From contig JAZKJV010010130.1 in assembly GCA_037367405.1 (NCBI GenBank), forward strand, positions 310,001 through 374,000: 64,000 nucleotides of DNA. The letters are read 5' to 3'. Source of the DNA: Ottelia alismoides. Its lineage: Eukaryota; Streptophyta; Magnoliopsida; Alismatales; Hydrocharitaceae. The position numbers and the translations under genes are program-made. The notes under the pieces are model-generated. The model ran no database searches. It saw only the letters and a program-made list of their open reading frames with translations, and was not told where the DNA came from. The first letter of the stretch is position 1. Each line of letters starts with the position of its first letter. Below are positions 43,320 to 56,981 of this stretch, in pieces.

Positions 43320-44283
43320 ATCCCCCGTGGACCAATCAGAGCCCGCCAAGGCTCACATTTTTATTTGATTTTTTTGGGGCCTTAAATGGCCGAATTTTCA
43401 AAAACTCAAAACACAAAATATTTTTATTTTATTTTTTTCTATTTTTTTGTGATTTTTAATTAATTTTTGAAAATAAAAATAAGGTATTTACAATATATAG
43501 CTATACATAGGTATATATACAATATATGATTTTTAATTTTTGATTTTTAATTAGTTATTTTTATACATTTTCATGCCTATTTTATATTTTATTTATAGGA
43601 TAAAATGAGGAATAAAAGGCTATTTTTATTTTATTTTTATTATTTATATACATAGGTAAAATAATTAGTTATATACAACTATATACATGGTATATGTATA
43701 AGATATTTTTGTATTTTTAATTTTGTAATTTTTATTTGATTTTTGTTTTGTTTCTTTTTATTTATTTTATGTACAATATATACAATAGAATATTTACAAA
43801 AAGTTTTGAAAATAAATTTTATTCATTTATAAGGTGAAATAAATAAAGAGAGGTGGTCTATGTACATGGTGTAAGGGGAATTTTTGGTCTTTTTTTATTT
43901 TTAAATTTTTATTTTGTTTTTAATAGTTCTAAATATATACAAAATATATACAAGCATATTTTTGGTTGAGGAAAATATAATTTTATTTATTTAAATAAGT
44001 ATGTACATATGAGCCCCTATCTCTCTCTACTTTTGTTTTTATGCGGTCAGGCCCATGCTGAGCCCTCCCTTGGGTTAGGTTCCTCAATATTTATTCTAAA
44101 TATTTCCCTCTTTTTCTTTTTCATCTTTATTCTTTTATTTTTGCACAAAAACATGCTAATTATCTATATTTACAAACATGCATGCTTTTGCTAACTTTTC
44201 CTATTTACACATATCTACATGCATTTGCATAGGTTTTTGTAGCTAAAATATAAGAATAAAGAGTGATGAATGGGTATTCATCA

Positions 44284-44540
44284 AGATCCTCACTTAGTAA
44301 TCACTTGACGGTGCTTTATTAGTCCTCAATCTAACTATATAGATATTTATCCAAGAACTAGCCTCTATGATTCAACAATTGAATCAATAGTTGCATGATC
44401 ATTAAGATAGCCATGGTACATAAACCTAATTGTACTAAGGGACCTATTATGCAAATTAGTTATTCTTCATTTCAGATTAAGAAATGGATTGCAATAACAA
44501 TTATTGCATAATGGATTGCCTTGGGCTCGCATTTCCAACA
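44284..44540 (-). mobile_element. 3' LTR of copia element C, part next to the internal region
   Basis: Resumes the C LTR after element B, starting with the second AGATC. It matches the start (sense) of the other copia LTRs: GGTCCCTTAGTA, TACCATGGCTA and GATTCAATTGTTGAATCATA in reverse. It ends at ATTTCCAACA (44540), sense TGTTGGAAATGCGAGCCC. Confidence 0.9.
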
Positions 44541-44551
44541 ATCTCCGACTA
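44541..44551 (-). other. Polypurine tract of copia element C
   Basis: Sense TAGTCGGAGAT just before the LTR start TGTTGGAAAT, one change from the usual AGTGGGAGAT. It confirms that the adjoining LTR is the 3' LTR of a reversed copia element. Confidence 0.75.
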
Positions 44552-45030
44552 GCCCAAAGAGACATTAATGTGCTAATCATTTAAACCTAGACTCATATGA
44601 CAATCATAATCTATTTAACATATCTAGGTAAGTTAATCAGACACACTGTTCCCAAGGGACTACGCCAAGTCCTTTTACGGTACCTGCATTTCTCTAACTA
44701 ACAATGCTTGCATCCAATGCGAATGTTGCTCCTTATGCAACCAATACTCAGTATTGTTAAAGCGGTTATAGTGTTTTTGACACTACAACTCAATAATCAT
44801 TATAAATAGTATGTAATTTCTATTATCCTTATCAGAACATCGTTAATTCTTGAAGATCTCTATCTCCTAAGATTATTCCCATACTTATGTCTTATAAGGC
44901 ATCCATAGTTAAGACTTTTTAAATCACATCTATAAAGTCTTAAGTTCTCAAAGATAAGACGTTGAGATCACTATCTCAAAAATATTTTCATCTTGAAGGG
45001 GTTTTTATTACTACAAATAAGTGTTTTATC
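44552..45030 (-). other. Element C sequence without recognised domain
   Basis: Roughly 480 bases where RNase H would be expected, but I cannot read RNase H motifs in any minus frame. RNase H seems to have been deleted or replaced. No gene is supported. Confidence 0.45.
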
Positions 45031-47150
45031 TCCATAGTACGATTAGTAAGACTTTACTACTCTTATTGCATGACAGACATATGTCTTTTGTAAACATCTA
45101 GCATACACAAAGCTTCCCAAATATGATGCACAAGTGCAAGCAGCTTTAGCATCATCAACACTTTCACAAGTTGTCTCTTCAGATTGGTCAATACCATATC
45201 TTATGTGAAGGAAGCCTTCCTTAGAATATTCCAAGAATGGAACATGTCCAAGGTGTACTATTAATGTAACAGTCCCAATGCTCTCTTCTCTTTGCTTCTG
45301 AAAAACTTCAGAACTAAGATCTAAGAGGTATCCTTGAGATCATATCACAAGGTATGGAATCGATAGATCATTAAACACTTGTTATCACCCTTATATAATT
45401 ACAAATGATTACGATTTTATATACAGTTAGCTGGATGAACACATTGGCACTCCCATTAAGCTTCACATGGTTCATCAAGATTCTATCTGAAATCACAACC
45501 TTTATAATTTTATTAAAATTGATGTCTTAACTACAAGAAGCTTATTTGAGACCATATATGGAGTTCCTTAGCTTGCACTCGTTACTTTCCTCGACCACTA
45601 AGCCCTGAGGCTACTTCATATGAATATCCTCATTGAGGAATTCATAGAGGAATGCAATCTTGACATCCATCTTGAATATGTCATAGAAAAGTTTTGTAGC
45701 TATAGTTAGAAATATTTTGGTGGGTTTAAGAATGGTTACTAGAGAGCAAGTCTCATCGCAAGCGATGTCTTCTTTCTGTGTGTAGCTCTACGCTACTAGT
45801 CGTGCTTTGAAGGTCTCTACATTCTCATCAGGTTCCCTCTTTCTCGTGAAGATCCATTTGCACCCAATTGGTTTGACCTCTACAGGTGAATACTTGAGGG
45901 TCCATATACAACACTTGTACATGAAGTCTACTTTAGACTTTATTTCTAACCTACATCTTTCAATATCATGATCCTCATAAGCTTCATCATATGAAGTCAG
46001 ATCATTGTCAGATTTATCTGTCCCATGGAATGCAGACCCCTCAAACTAATTTGAAGCGGTATGAATGTTTCATCTTGTAATTGTCCTCTTAGTTTCCAAT
46101 TTTAGGAACCTCATTATCTTCTTTAAAGATACAATGAGTTCCTTTCAATTCATTTTTTCTTGATTCTCAAGCAAGTCATACTCTTAAAATCAAATTCTTA
46201 GAGATGAAATTCTTTAAGAATCTCAATGTCATAAAGTAGGTATCCAATACCATCCTTTATTTTCCTAATGAAGTATCACTCTGTAGTGCTTTCCAGCTCA
46301 CTTGCATCCATGTTGTGGTCATGAATAAATCAATCCAAAATCCTCAATTTTACAAGAGTGGGCTTGGTTCCAAACCATATATTATGCAGTGTTTGATTTT
46401 ATATTTGCATGGAATCTTATTAAGGATATATATTGTAGTCTCTACAAGATATATACCACGAAACTAAGAGGCAACTATGCTAAGATCTAACATTCATCAA
46501 ATCACGTAACACATGATATAATTGTATTTTCCTACAACTCTATTAAGTTCAGGTGTATTAGGAGGAGTGAGATAGGAATGACATTCCTTTCTCCATAAGG
46601 TATTCATTAAATTCATCTAATAGGTACTTGTTAATTAGTTAGATCAAATTCATTCCATCATCCTTCAAACATTAGTTCTAAACCAAAATTCAAAATCTTT
46701 GAACATATAAAAGATTTGTAAGGTGAAGAGAAGAAATTTCATATCACAAAAATCATCAATTGATATCAGATATCATTAATGTTTATTATTGATAAAGATG
46801 ATCCACATACATCAATATGTATGAGATCTTGAATACCTTGGCATCTTACAACATTCCCAGAGAAGAGTGTATTGGACAAATTTACTTTGAATACATTATT
46901 CATAAGTATGTAAGATTTTAACCTTTAGACAATCGAAAGTTTAATATCTAACTAGTCTATTGATCATATCGGTAGACATATGTCCAAGACTTGATGCCAG
47001 ATCATTGTCAAATGATCTTCATCCTCCTATTGATCTTTTAAGGTTTAAATTTTCAGTATTTAGAAATGTTAGTGAACTGTTCGTTAATTTTCTAATTTAA
47101 GGATCGACCACTACTTTAGTTGCTCAAAGGATCGACCATTCAAGGATTAT
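45031..47150 (-). pseudogene. Ty1/copia pol remnant of element C (integrase end and reverse transcriptase)
   Basis: Reversed copia polyprotein with many stops. RT motifs in sense order: KMDVKIAFL (about 45680), NSIYGLK-stop-AS (about 45550; the YGLKQA glutamine codon became a stop), and the late RT block MEYSKEGFLHIRYGIDQSEE (from 45234). Further upstream in sense, about 46300-46560 contains the integrase C-terminal region (LLLIHLN, WFGTKPTLVKLRILD, similar to the family's LWFGNKPSL-type segment). The homology fades at about 47100, where Athila element H begins abruptly. No gag or 5' LTR of C is found. Confidence 0.75.
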
Positions 47151-50100
47151 CAGAGTGTGTAGAAGAGGTGCTGAGGTGTCCATGTCAAGCACTGTGAAGT
47201 CCACAAGGAATTGCATTCCCTGAATGGTGATAATGACATCCTCCAGAGTACCTCTAGGTCTCTTGATTAAAGTTCCTACAAATTGCAAAATTATTCTTGT
47301 TGACTTAAGCTGTCCGAACCCAAATTATCTGAGTAGTGAAGTAGGCATCAAGTTGATTGGTGTTCCATTGTCAAGGAGTGTTTGATCAAACTCTCGGTCG
47401 AATATTTAACATCGAACTAGTGGAGCTCCCATGTCTTTCTTTTTAGTCAAGAGATTGCTGATTGCCTTCAAAGTCGCCACTGTCAGAATATGCTACATAT
47501 TTCTTTCACGCGCTGAACATGGCTCTCTCTCTTTGAAGTACATGATTCTTTCAACCCTTTCTTGTCGTTAGGCTTGTAGTTTATGGCTTTAAACATGGGC
47601 ATCTCGGGAACAAGATTCTGATTAATCTCGACAATATAAGGGTAAGACAACACGATTTTTCAATTTCTTTTTTTTTTGGATTTTCTCAATTGTTAGGAAA
47701 TGGATATTTACAGAACCAAAATAGAAATATTGTTCTTATTTAGATCAAAATCAGTGCCCACATTACGATATATAAATGGAAGACTGAAATGAGAATGGCC
47801 ACAAAGAGGGGTGGACACCCAAAATCTATAGGCGGGGCTCCATCCATTGGCATCGAGGTTGACGTAGGTGCAGTCTCATCGATGGCTATTGCGGTGGTGC
47901 TACGATGTTTGTTGTTCCTGCTTTCTTTTTGTTATTTTTAGTTTTTTTAGATTTTTATGGCATTCTTTCTGGTGCTTCTCCTCTGTCATCTTCTTCCTTA
48001 CCTTCCCTAGATGTTGGATTGGCTGATGCATAACAGTATGATTCATTTGGTGAAGTTTTATTCTCCCCCTTTGTGGTGGTGGTTGGTTGTAAGGTCCTAC
48101 CGCTCCCGAGAGTGACAACATTAGATAAAAACAAATCATGGACATCTAACTCTATTAAATCGGAGAAAACATCACATACTAGTTGCTCTTTCTTCCAAAA
48201 TTATTGGGGTCTGCCTCAACCTGTGCATGAATTGGAGTTTCGGCAGGGGTGATGTCATCAAGCTTTTGGCTCAGTTCTACAAGACTCTTAACCAACAGAG
48301 CCATTCAATTCAATGCATTATTCACAAGAGCAGCCTTGGGTTGTCGAACATGTTGACTACACTCATATTAGGAATGGTGTGAATATTGTGAGTAGGAATG
48401 CTCAAAATTATACTAAGCAGAAGGATGCTAATGTTGAGGAGGCTGGCGCTGATAAGGAACAATTGAGGACTGTTGACTCTGTTGGTATGGCCGGTAGTGT
48501 GGTTGCTGGTATTTATTCTATCTCCAATTGCCATGGCGTAAGGGAGACTACTAGTGGTGTTGAGGTCGGTTCTGGTTAAATCTCCCTCATTGCTATTGAG
48601 GGAATGGGTGGTTTCCTATAGACCAGCCCTCCTGCTATGCGTCAGGACAGGACAGTTGTGCATTGTTGCTCCACATGCCATTCACCTCCTGAATGAGAGC
48701 TGGTCTAGGAGAGCATGTATCTGGTAATATCTGAATCTCTTGCTGGTAGACCATAAGCTATTGTTGCGGTTGCTGGGGTGAAGTAGGATCGGAGGCTTGC
48801 ACGTAATAAATGTGTTGAACCCTGGCTGTGAGGGACTTGCTGAGGAGGCTGAGGCTATGAGGGTTCCTTCATATCAATAGGACTAAGCCGATGTAGACAC
48901 AGACTGACATGCGCTAATGGTGCTCTCAAGAAGCTCCAATTTCTTGGTGATCTGATCCAATTTATCTAAATGTTGTGTCCTTTGTTCGATCACATCATGC
49001 TTCTCCAAATCACGTGATCATTACTCAATAAACCTTGGATAGGTGGCTCCCTATTATGATCATGTTGGAGCTCTCATCCATATCTAGATTGTGGGATGCT
49101 ACCATATAAACTACCTTTTGAAGATTGTGTGGCTGGCACTGATATGCATAGGATGATGACAAGGCAACCTCTCCTTCGATCTTTTGCCTCGAAGATCATT
49201 CCAGAAGATGTCCTCATCCTCATTAAAATGTGAGCCACCACATGCATCATCAATGAGCTTCTAACTCTCAATTGTAAGTCCCCAAATGAAGTGTTGAACT
49301 AGGCTAGTATGAGGTATGTCATGATGGGGACATTTCTCCAATAAATATGTAAACCTCTCCAAAGCCTCATAGATGGATTCATTGGTAGCTTGGGTAAAGT
49401 TGGCAATGCGGGCACACATTTAATTTAACTTCATAAGAGGGTAGAATTTGTGCAAGAAGGCTAACTTTAACTCCTCTCTGGTGGTGAAAACATTCCTAAG
49501 ATGGTTGATCCATTAAGGCGACTTCTCCTCAAGGCTGAATGGGAATGCCATCATTTTTACAACAAATAATGGTTTGTTACAGTAGTAAGTTGTACCACAG
49601 ATGCACGCAAACTGCTGTAGATGGATAAAAGGTTCCTTGCTTGCATTCCCGTGGAAGGTCAGAAGAAGCGGCAAGAGTTAAGGGTATAACTTTAAGTGTA
49701 CATGGATAGTAGGGAATTGGATCAACTTGGTCATCTGGCCAGTTCCAGGGTTGTAGGTCTCCTTGAGCATGGGCTGGGGCCTCTCTGCTCAGGCTTCATC
49801 TGCTAGGCCTCTGCATCCTCCATTTGTTCTCTCTTATTCTTCTCCTCCTCCTCCTTTTGGTTTGTCTATCCTTATGGTCAGATCTTTGAGAATATTTTGT
49901 GAGGCGACCTTTGCAAATTCCTAGTCGTTGAGCTGCTATTGTATCGCATGAATGGAGGCGAGAAGCTGGCATTCATTGCATTCTGTTTTGGCTGGCCATT
50001 CTCTGGTTGTGGAGGATGTTGGTGTCCCTTCCCTTTTCCTGTAGGAGCCTTCTCTCTATCTATCTTTGAATATGTATCTGAGAGAATTTTTGGCTCCAAA

Positions 50101-50200
50101 TCGGGCTCGTGATCTACACTTGCAATGATGCCTCGCTTAGTTTGTATTGAAGCCTTAACTATAGAGAATTGTTTTATGTTATGGTCGACATAGAACATTA
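47150..50200 (-). pseudogene. gag-protease remnant of Athila element H
   Basis: Heavily decayed Athila polyprotein, sense leftwards. gag is recognised by ANFTQATNESIYEALERFTY and EKCPHHDIP (about 49339-49314) and the preceding Asp/Glu-rich N-terminal part (50198-49878). A Gln-rich tail lies at about 48900-48600, and a protease segment includes TLLDNGTPINLMPTSLL (about 47405-47355) and IQGMQFLVDFTVLDMD (about 47225-47180). The active site reads DNG, as in A. Reverse transcriptase and beyond are missing: the sequence ends abruptly against copia element C at about 47150. The + strand frame 48313-48579 is a shadow of the gag tail. Confidence 0.82.
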
Positions 50201-51191
50201 TTACGGATGGGTAGAGTTAGGGACAAGAGTGATCTCGGATTATCGAAGAAGGTGGGTATTCTAGAAATTGGTCTGCGGAGTCCGAACTGGGTTCTCAGTA
50301 ATCACCCTGAATTAATGGGAAGGCGAGCCCAACAAATCGATGTTGGTGTCGGTGGAGTCTCGACTAAGCCATAAGAGTTTGGTTGTTTTTATCTTTTTTA
50401 TTTTTTTCTTTTGCAGGTAAGACATTATTACAAGTCCTTATGAGTGTTATCCATATATGAGTGTGTATACTACCAGTAAAGTAACTCGTACTCTTTCCAC
50501 CTCCTTTGTAACCTGTAATCTACACTCTTTATGGTCCTTGATCTCATGCATGGGTGGATACTCAGCCTAAAAAAATAGAGGAGGAAGCCAATAGGAAAAA
50601 CCGATACTTCACCCACAAGTGAGGTACTCATACGCAAACCAATGAGATAAACTCAACTGTAAGGATGTGGCTAAGGATCAGTACTTTAGATCAAGTCTAA
50701 TAATTCACACGAGGTAGGAGAATCATCATCAACAAGGCCCTACTCGATCATGTACGATAGAAGCACCAATACTTCGCCAACCCATGTGATAATCGAGGTT
50801 GCCACGGATCCGGTTTTTAGCTCTATTCTTTGGAGGTTGCACCTTACTCGGTCCTGAAGGTTACCTGAAAATAATTAGGGCTCTATGTGCCCAAAATAAT
50901 GATGTCCATTACATATTTTATTATGATCAAAGTTAGATTAGCGGTCCTCTTGTTTTAATATTTATTTTAAATTTTTTGAGTATTTTTTTGAGAAATCTGT
51001 CTAACAATTTTTTTTATTTTTCCATTAATGGTAATATGTGAAAAAATAGTGGGAGAAGGCGGGAAAGCAATGTAAGTAGACACGAGAGTAGAAATCTCAC
51101 TTTCATAAAAATGATGCATGCAAAGTAAGGAGACTAACAGTGCTTCTTAGCTCTCTCCATGCGGGATGCAAGATAGAACATATAAACCCAG
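50201..51191 (-). other. Leader of element H, gag-proximal part
   Basis: Non-coding leader collinear with element B (for example TAGTGGGAGAAGGCGGGAAA and ATGATGCATGCAAAGT against B's GGGGAGAAGTCGAAAAAG and ATGATGCATGCAAAGT). It stops at CCCAG, where solo LTR D2 is inserted, and continues at 56982. Confidence 0.7.
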
Positions 51192-54100
51192 TGATGAATA
51201 TCCATTTAATCACCTTTATTCTATCATTTTGGCCTTAAAAACCCTAGCTAATGTATGTAAGTACCACTAATTTGTACAAATTAACATTCATTCTTTGTTG
51301 TATAAATACTGTATAAAATAATGTTTTTAACGCCAAAATTAAAGAATAAAGAAAAGAAAAATAATCAAATGCCAAAGGTTTTTTATGACCCTAAACCCCG
51401 AGACCTAGGCATCTTGATGAGTAGGTAAACAAGGAATAAAGTAGGGGGAGATAAGGGTCAATAATACAATAAAAATCTAATTAATTAATTCATTATTTAT
51501 TCATTTTTGAGGCCTATTTTAATTTTCACTTTTTATAACTCAAATAAAGAAACTTTTTCCATTAATGTTGAAGATAGTAATATATAGAAAAATACAAAAT
51601 TGATTTCAAACAAAAATAATATACAATGTCGAAGTTATACTTTGAATAAGATTCGAAAATCCCAACTTCCCAAACCCATATTTTCCAAATACAAACTCAA
51701 AATGTATCAAATCTACATTTAATTGTATATGACTTTTAATAAGATATTTATTTAATGTGGTCTCATATTTTTTGGAGTTAAGGTGTGAAAGTTAGGATTT
51801 GAACCCTATTGTACAATATACCCGAATATAATATTCATTTTATTTATTCTTTATTATTTTTATAATTTTATATTTTTATAGTTTTGTAACTATTATTTAT
51901 ATCATATGTACATATAAAAACTACAATAAAACTATCAATAAAATATTTAAAAAATGTATATAAAATACATAGATGAAATACCTATACTTATAACTTGTAA
52001 AAATACATAGATGAAATACCAACACTTATACCTAGACAATAAGTATACCTATTTTTTAAGTGTAAATATTAGATCAGAAAAAGAAAACAAAAATATATTT
52101 AAGTATATAAAAATAAGTTATAATTATTTAAAATAACAATATCAAAATAATAAAATCAAAATATTAAAATCAAAATACAAAATAAAAATAAAATGTACGA
52201 AAAATAGGTAAATATACCTATAAAGGAAACCCTAAAAATTAAGAAGTAAATAAATACCTCAAAAAATAAATAAAATTCATAATAAACAAATAAAGAGAAT
52301 ATTAAACACTTTTATTTTATAGCTTTAATTTAATAAAATCTTTTATTATTCATTACATAAATTCTAATTATTTTTAGGCACTATTTTTCCTGGTTGGTCC
52401 ATGTGGACCAGCCAGGTCAGGTCTACAGTTGACTCAGGTTAACTATCTGACCCACATATTGCCCTTGTCAGAACTAGCTTCTGATATCTTTTCTCACTTT
52501 TTCCCTGATCGATGTATTCATCGATTCGGGTTGATTCCTTCACCAAATATCCTCGATTTTCCTCATGCACGTCGACATGATTTATTTGGTCGAGGAAACT
52601 GCATCACCTGTTGTTTAGAGCCCGTCCACCATCCTGTACATATCCCCCCTGTGATCTTTCTTCTCCTCTTGAGTACTTTTGACCAAGTTTATCCCTCTTT
52701 GGTGCTTCGAATTGAGGTTCGTGATAGGGGATTCTCCATCCATCTCGAGCAGAGTCAGGAGAGGTTGAAGGCTATGTTCCACCATCATCTCTTACCACCG
52801 ATCGTTGAGGTCCGAGCTTCTTGGAATTACGACCACTAAGGTAACTTTCCTTGTCTTTTCTAGCATAGATTCAACCCTGGGATTATTTCTCGCTTTAATT
52901 TTATTTGTTAATCGCATCTTTATCCTTAATAAATCACAAACGGAGTTGTTCTATGCAGGATCAAGAGAGAAGAAATGTCGTTGTAGGGATTTCTAGAGGA
53001 AGTCGAAGATACCTGGAGCCGTTGCCCCTCTTCCACCTTCCGGCAGCGCATGAGCACTACTAATTCCTATTTGAAGCTATCGGTCATCTGAGGACCCTTC
53101 CAGGAAGGAACCAGTCTATTTTGGGAGCAACAAGAGGATCGGAGAGGGGGAGATCCAATAAGAAGAAGCTCGCTTATGGAAGCTTCTTCCCTATTCGCCC
53201 ATCGCCCGCCTCCGTCGTTAGATTAGCCCACGTTCTTCCAGTGCTCCAGCCATCGTTCAATTGGCTCTTACATCGACCGTCTAATCCAGATCTGGATCTA
53301 ATCCCTTAAGAATATGGGATAATCCTTAAGCGCATCACGAAAGCGTGAGCAACGTATCGAATACGATGATGAACGACTAGTCAGACTAGTTGTTCTCTGC
53401 AGCGGAAATTAAAAATTTCATGTGATGAAACCACATGATCCAAGAACACTTCTCGGATCATTTCGTCTAAACCATAAACAAGTAATACGATTACCTCTTG
53501 AAGCGTGGTTGCGATCAAGTCTCTAAACGAAGAGACCTCCTGTCTCAAGTCTGATCCGACGGAGGAGACACTTGCGAGCGTGGTAATGAAACACGTGCTT
53601 CTCGCAATCCATGTTGACGATCCAAGCGGTGAATCTCCTGATCTCGACACACGAGATCTGACATCTTCTTCACGAGTGAGGTGCACCGAAAGAGACGAAG
53701 ATCCACGAGCAAACAATCGGGCATCATAACGACAATGCTGCGATGATGGATAACTTCTCTAGGGCATCCATGTTGGACGACCACATGAGAGAAGAAGAGA
53801 GGGCGTGTAGAGAGAGAAAGAGACGTATGTTCTCATTGTGTAAAGAAGAGCAAAGGGGCGCCTCTCTTTTTATAATATTTTGGGATCCATGGATCTCAAT
53901 CCATGGGCAACACAAATCTAATGGCTCTCATTGATTTGTGTTTCTTTTGATGGTAAAGATTTTTGTTGGGAAAAACCAACAACAATTAATTTAATTTGGA
54001 TTAAATATATATTGATAAATCAACATAGTTTAATCCTCAAATTAAATCACCAAATATTGGAGATAATGGATATGGAGATCTCCCATCCATATGGGAGAGG

Positions 54101-56976
54101 TGGACGATCACCCTTTCCATATTGGAATTGGTGGCCTTCCCTACTCCTAATTGGAGTAGGTAATTTCCAATGAAATCTTGGAAATCTCCAAGATTCCATG
54201 TATCTCCAATATTTACAACAACAATTGTTGTAAAATATTCTACAAAAATAATTCATAATTTTTTTGAGAATATTGCAATCATGCCATTTGAAATTTGTGA
54301 ATCCCATTCACAGCCCAAAATAAATGTAAATTACATTTTCAATGTAATGTCCAATGTAAAACCAATTCACATCAACATTTAATTAACAAATGTAAATTAC
54401 AAATAGCTCTCTCTTATATATTATAAATCACACATATAATATACGTGATTAATATGGATAGTGCTATGCACATTATTCAATATTCATGATAATTAAATAA
54501 CAATTAATCATCTTGGATCTCGATTCTCATGTGCCCAAATAATATGATTCACATTCACATTATTTACATCTTTGATAATCAAATCACATTTAATTATCTA
54601 AGATAGCTCTCTTTATAATATGAATCGAATTCATATTAGTCATGATAATTAAATCACATTTAATTACCAATTTACTCAATGCTTGGATACATATATCAAC
54701 AATGAAATTATCCTGAACTCTTTCAAGGATAATGCGCTTTCTCCGCGAATACTTGGAGATAAGGATAGGGCGATCGTATTGTTCCACACTAAGTGACTTG
54801 GATATTGAGATCACATCTCAAATCCAGATCTCAGGCCTCCCATAGATGCTTGATTAAATCTAGACCGCAAATCTAATATTCTCATTGCATCTGAATCACA
54901 TTCAGATCAATGTCCAACATTTGGACTAATATTTGATTCCTGCTCTACTGAGAGGAGTCACTAAAATCCAGACCTGTTTCATCACTGCCTAGGAATGGAA
55001 GCGTCATGGTTATACAACCGTTTATGATCACATCACCCTCAGGTATTCTCAATACCTGTACATCCTGCATATTGGAAGACCCAGAATAATCCCGAAGTAT
55101 AAGATCAATTTTACAATGTCTACTTTAGGGATTTATCATTAAGTTTTTCATCTGACTATTAGGAGTTGTGATCGATCATATACTTTCCAAAAGCATATAT
55201 CATACCCAGGTGTTGATCATATACTTTCCAAAAGTATATATTAAACCTACAAATTCAGTCAAGCTTCCAAAGCGAGACGACCGTGCACGGAATTTGATTC
55301 TTCCCAATATCTCACGAGGTAGCTCATGTCTTCCGGTTCAGTACTGAACCTGTATGATCCTTTCGAGAGATCGTATTGCTCATATGCCCTTATATGTACA
55401 CTAGCGCACCGGTGTATAGACCTTGATTAGGTCGTCAACCTATTAGTCTGCCAAATGTACATACTCAGACATATAGTAACACATCTGTCTCCGGTAAGAG
55501 GATGTGTGCCTATATCGTGACATCATACGACATAGGACTTAGGTTATCTTAATCTCGTTAAGTCAACTCTTTGATCTAACTAATCTGACACCTTTGAATT
55601 TCTATTCCCATGCAGAGGACCTGCTTTAAGAGGTCGGTCAGATATCAGCCTAAATGAGAAAGGATTGCCATCTCCTACTCAGGATGGAGATCATCTCCTA
55701 ACAATCATTTGACGGTGCTTGATGAGTCCTCAATCTAACTCTTTAGATATTCATCCAAGCACCAGCCTATATGATTCAATAACTGAATCAGCAGCTGTAT
55801 GATCATCAAGATGGCAATGGTACATAACCCTAATTGTACTAAGGGACCTATTATGCAAATTGGTTATTCTTCATTTCATATTAGGGAATGATATTTGCAA
55901 TAACATTTATTGCATAATGGCTCGCTGTGGGCTCGCATGTCCAACCATCCCATCCTTCCCATCGAATCATCATCGCCAATCGAGGGCGCGACACATGGAC
56001 GAAGTGAATCATCTCTGCCATATGTCTCTACATAGCGTTTGGTATTTTGCAACTTCACCCCAACCATTTTTTTGTATTTGTAATTAGTATAGAAACTTTC
56101 ATCTGTCTTTTAGTTCTAATACAAAAAATACAACAATATTTCTAAAAATATCCAAAAATATATTTTTCTAAATAAGTATTTTAAACCTCCAGACCAAAAA
56201 TTCATAAAAATGTAAAAAGAAAACTCTTAAAATTTGAAAACCCCAAAAACCATTATAAAAATATATAAAATAAATTAAAATTCTAAAATAGGGTTTTCAC
56301 TCTCGGATTTTTCTTTATACTATATACTAATTATTAAAATTAATTTGGAGGGATTTTGATATTGTTTGGTTTTTTTCATCGCCATTTTTTTGTTCCATTT
56401 ATTTAAGCCCTGATTTAGGGAATTTTTGACTTTGAAAATATATAAATATAAAATCACAAAAATAGTATTTTTTTAAAACTAAAAATATTTAATTATGTAA
56501 TTTTTAGTTATTGTCAGATATATATATATATATATTATCTATTCATGTACATATAGTCTTATATATCCTATATTATATATTTAAAAGAAAAAAGAAATAC
56601 AAAACCTAAAAATGTAAGAAGAAAATATTAAAAATAAAATATAAAAAAAAGATAAATATATAAAAAAAATTAAAAAATATAAAATTATGCACCCACAAAA
56701 AGAACATATAGACAAGAATCACATAATCACTCTTGTGCATTTAATTGCCCAATCTTCCAGTTTTGATTCTGTATTCGACCTCTACACATACTTGCACCTA
56801 TACACATTTGTGTTGTAGAGGTATAATAAATTTTAACTCCACAATTTATTTTGCATTACATTATATATTTATTGGTTAATTGTTGTCGGAAGATTGGGTT
56901 TCATGAATGGTCAGCCACATCGACTAGATCTCTCCACTTTTGAGTTTTCTAGACCCTCGCAAAATCCTCTTCAACA
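51192..56976 (+). mobile_element. Solo LTR D2 (Athila-type), itself interrupted
   Basis: Begins TGATGAATATCC and ends CTTCAACA, comparable to the D1 end CTCTACAACA. The flanks CCCAG (51187-51191) and CCTAG (56977-56981) are a target duplication with one change. The leader of H resumes on the right, so no internal region or partner LTR remains: a solo LTR. Landmarks are the purine tract AGTAGGGGGAGATAAGG (51440-51456) and the near-palindrome TGGTTGGTCCATGTGGACCA (52391-52410). With LTR I removed its length is about 3.1 kb. The 136-codon frame 52429-52839 lies within this LTR; it has no recognisable domain and starts in the promoter region. Confidence 0.85.
53307..55947 (-). mobile_element. Solo copia LTR I inserted in D2
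   Basis: A 2.64-kb copy of the copia LTR family of elements C and G, reversed, with no internal region. The ends are TAAGAATATGG (the first dinucleotide mutated from TG) and GCATGTCCAACCA. The flanks TCCCT (53302-53306) and TCCCA (55948-55952) are consistent with a 5-bp duplication with one change. D-family sequence continues on both sides. Small frames at 53381-54382 are not conserved in the C copy and are not genes. Confidence 0.82.
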
Positions 56977-56981
56977 CCTAG

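Larger units (their letters stand above)
26490..44283 (-). mobile_element. Element B: recent Athila-lineage Ty3/gypsy retrotransposon, reversed
   Basis: A 17.8-kb element on the minus strand. LTRs are 40626-44283 (5') and 26490-30152 (3'), with a perfect tRNA-Asp primer site, gag, protease, RT, RNase H, integrase and polypurine tract. LTR copies differ at roughly one base in 80-100 by eye, and the 5-bp duplication AGATC is perfect, so insertion is recent relative to A, C, D and H. Domain order and motifs are those of Athila ([40 protein letters not shown]). Several frameshifts split pol, so this copy is probably not autonomous although every catalytic residue I can check is present. Confidence 0.97.
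40626..44283 (-). repeat. 5' LTR of element B
   Basis: 3658 bases, TG...CA, the partner of 26490-30152. The purine tract lies at 44013-44034, the W-box dyad at 43301-43319 and the TATA-like CTATATAG at 43093-43100. This copy would drive transcription leftwards through gag-pol. Differences from the 3' copy are scattered single bases and a few 1-4-base indels. Confidence 0.95.

Noticed and set aside
52429..52839. 136-codon frame in D2
   Set aside because: It lies inside a solo LTR downstream of the G-box site, has no recognisable domain and is not preserved in the related D1 LTR.
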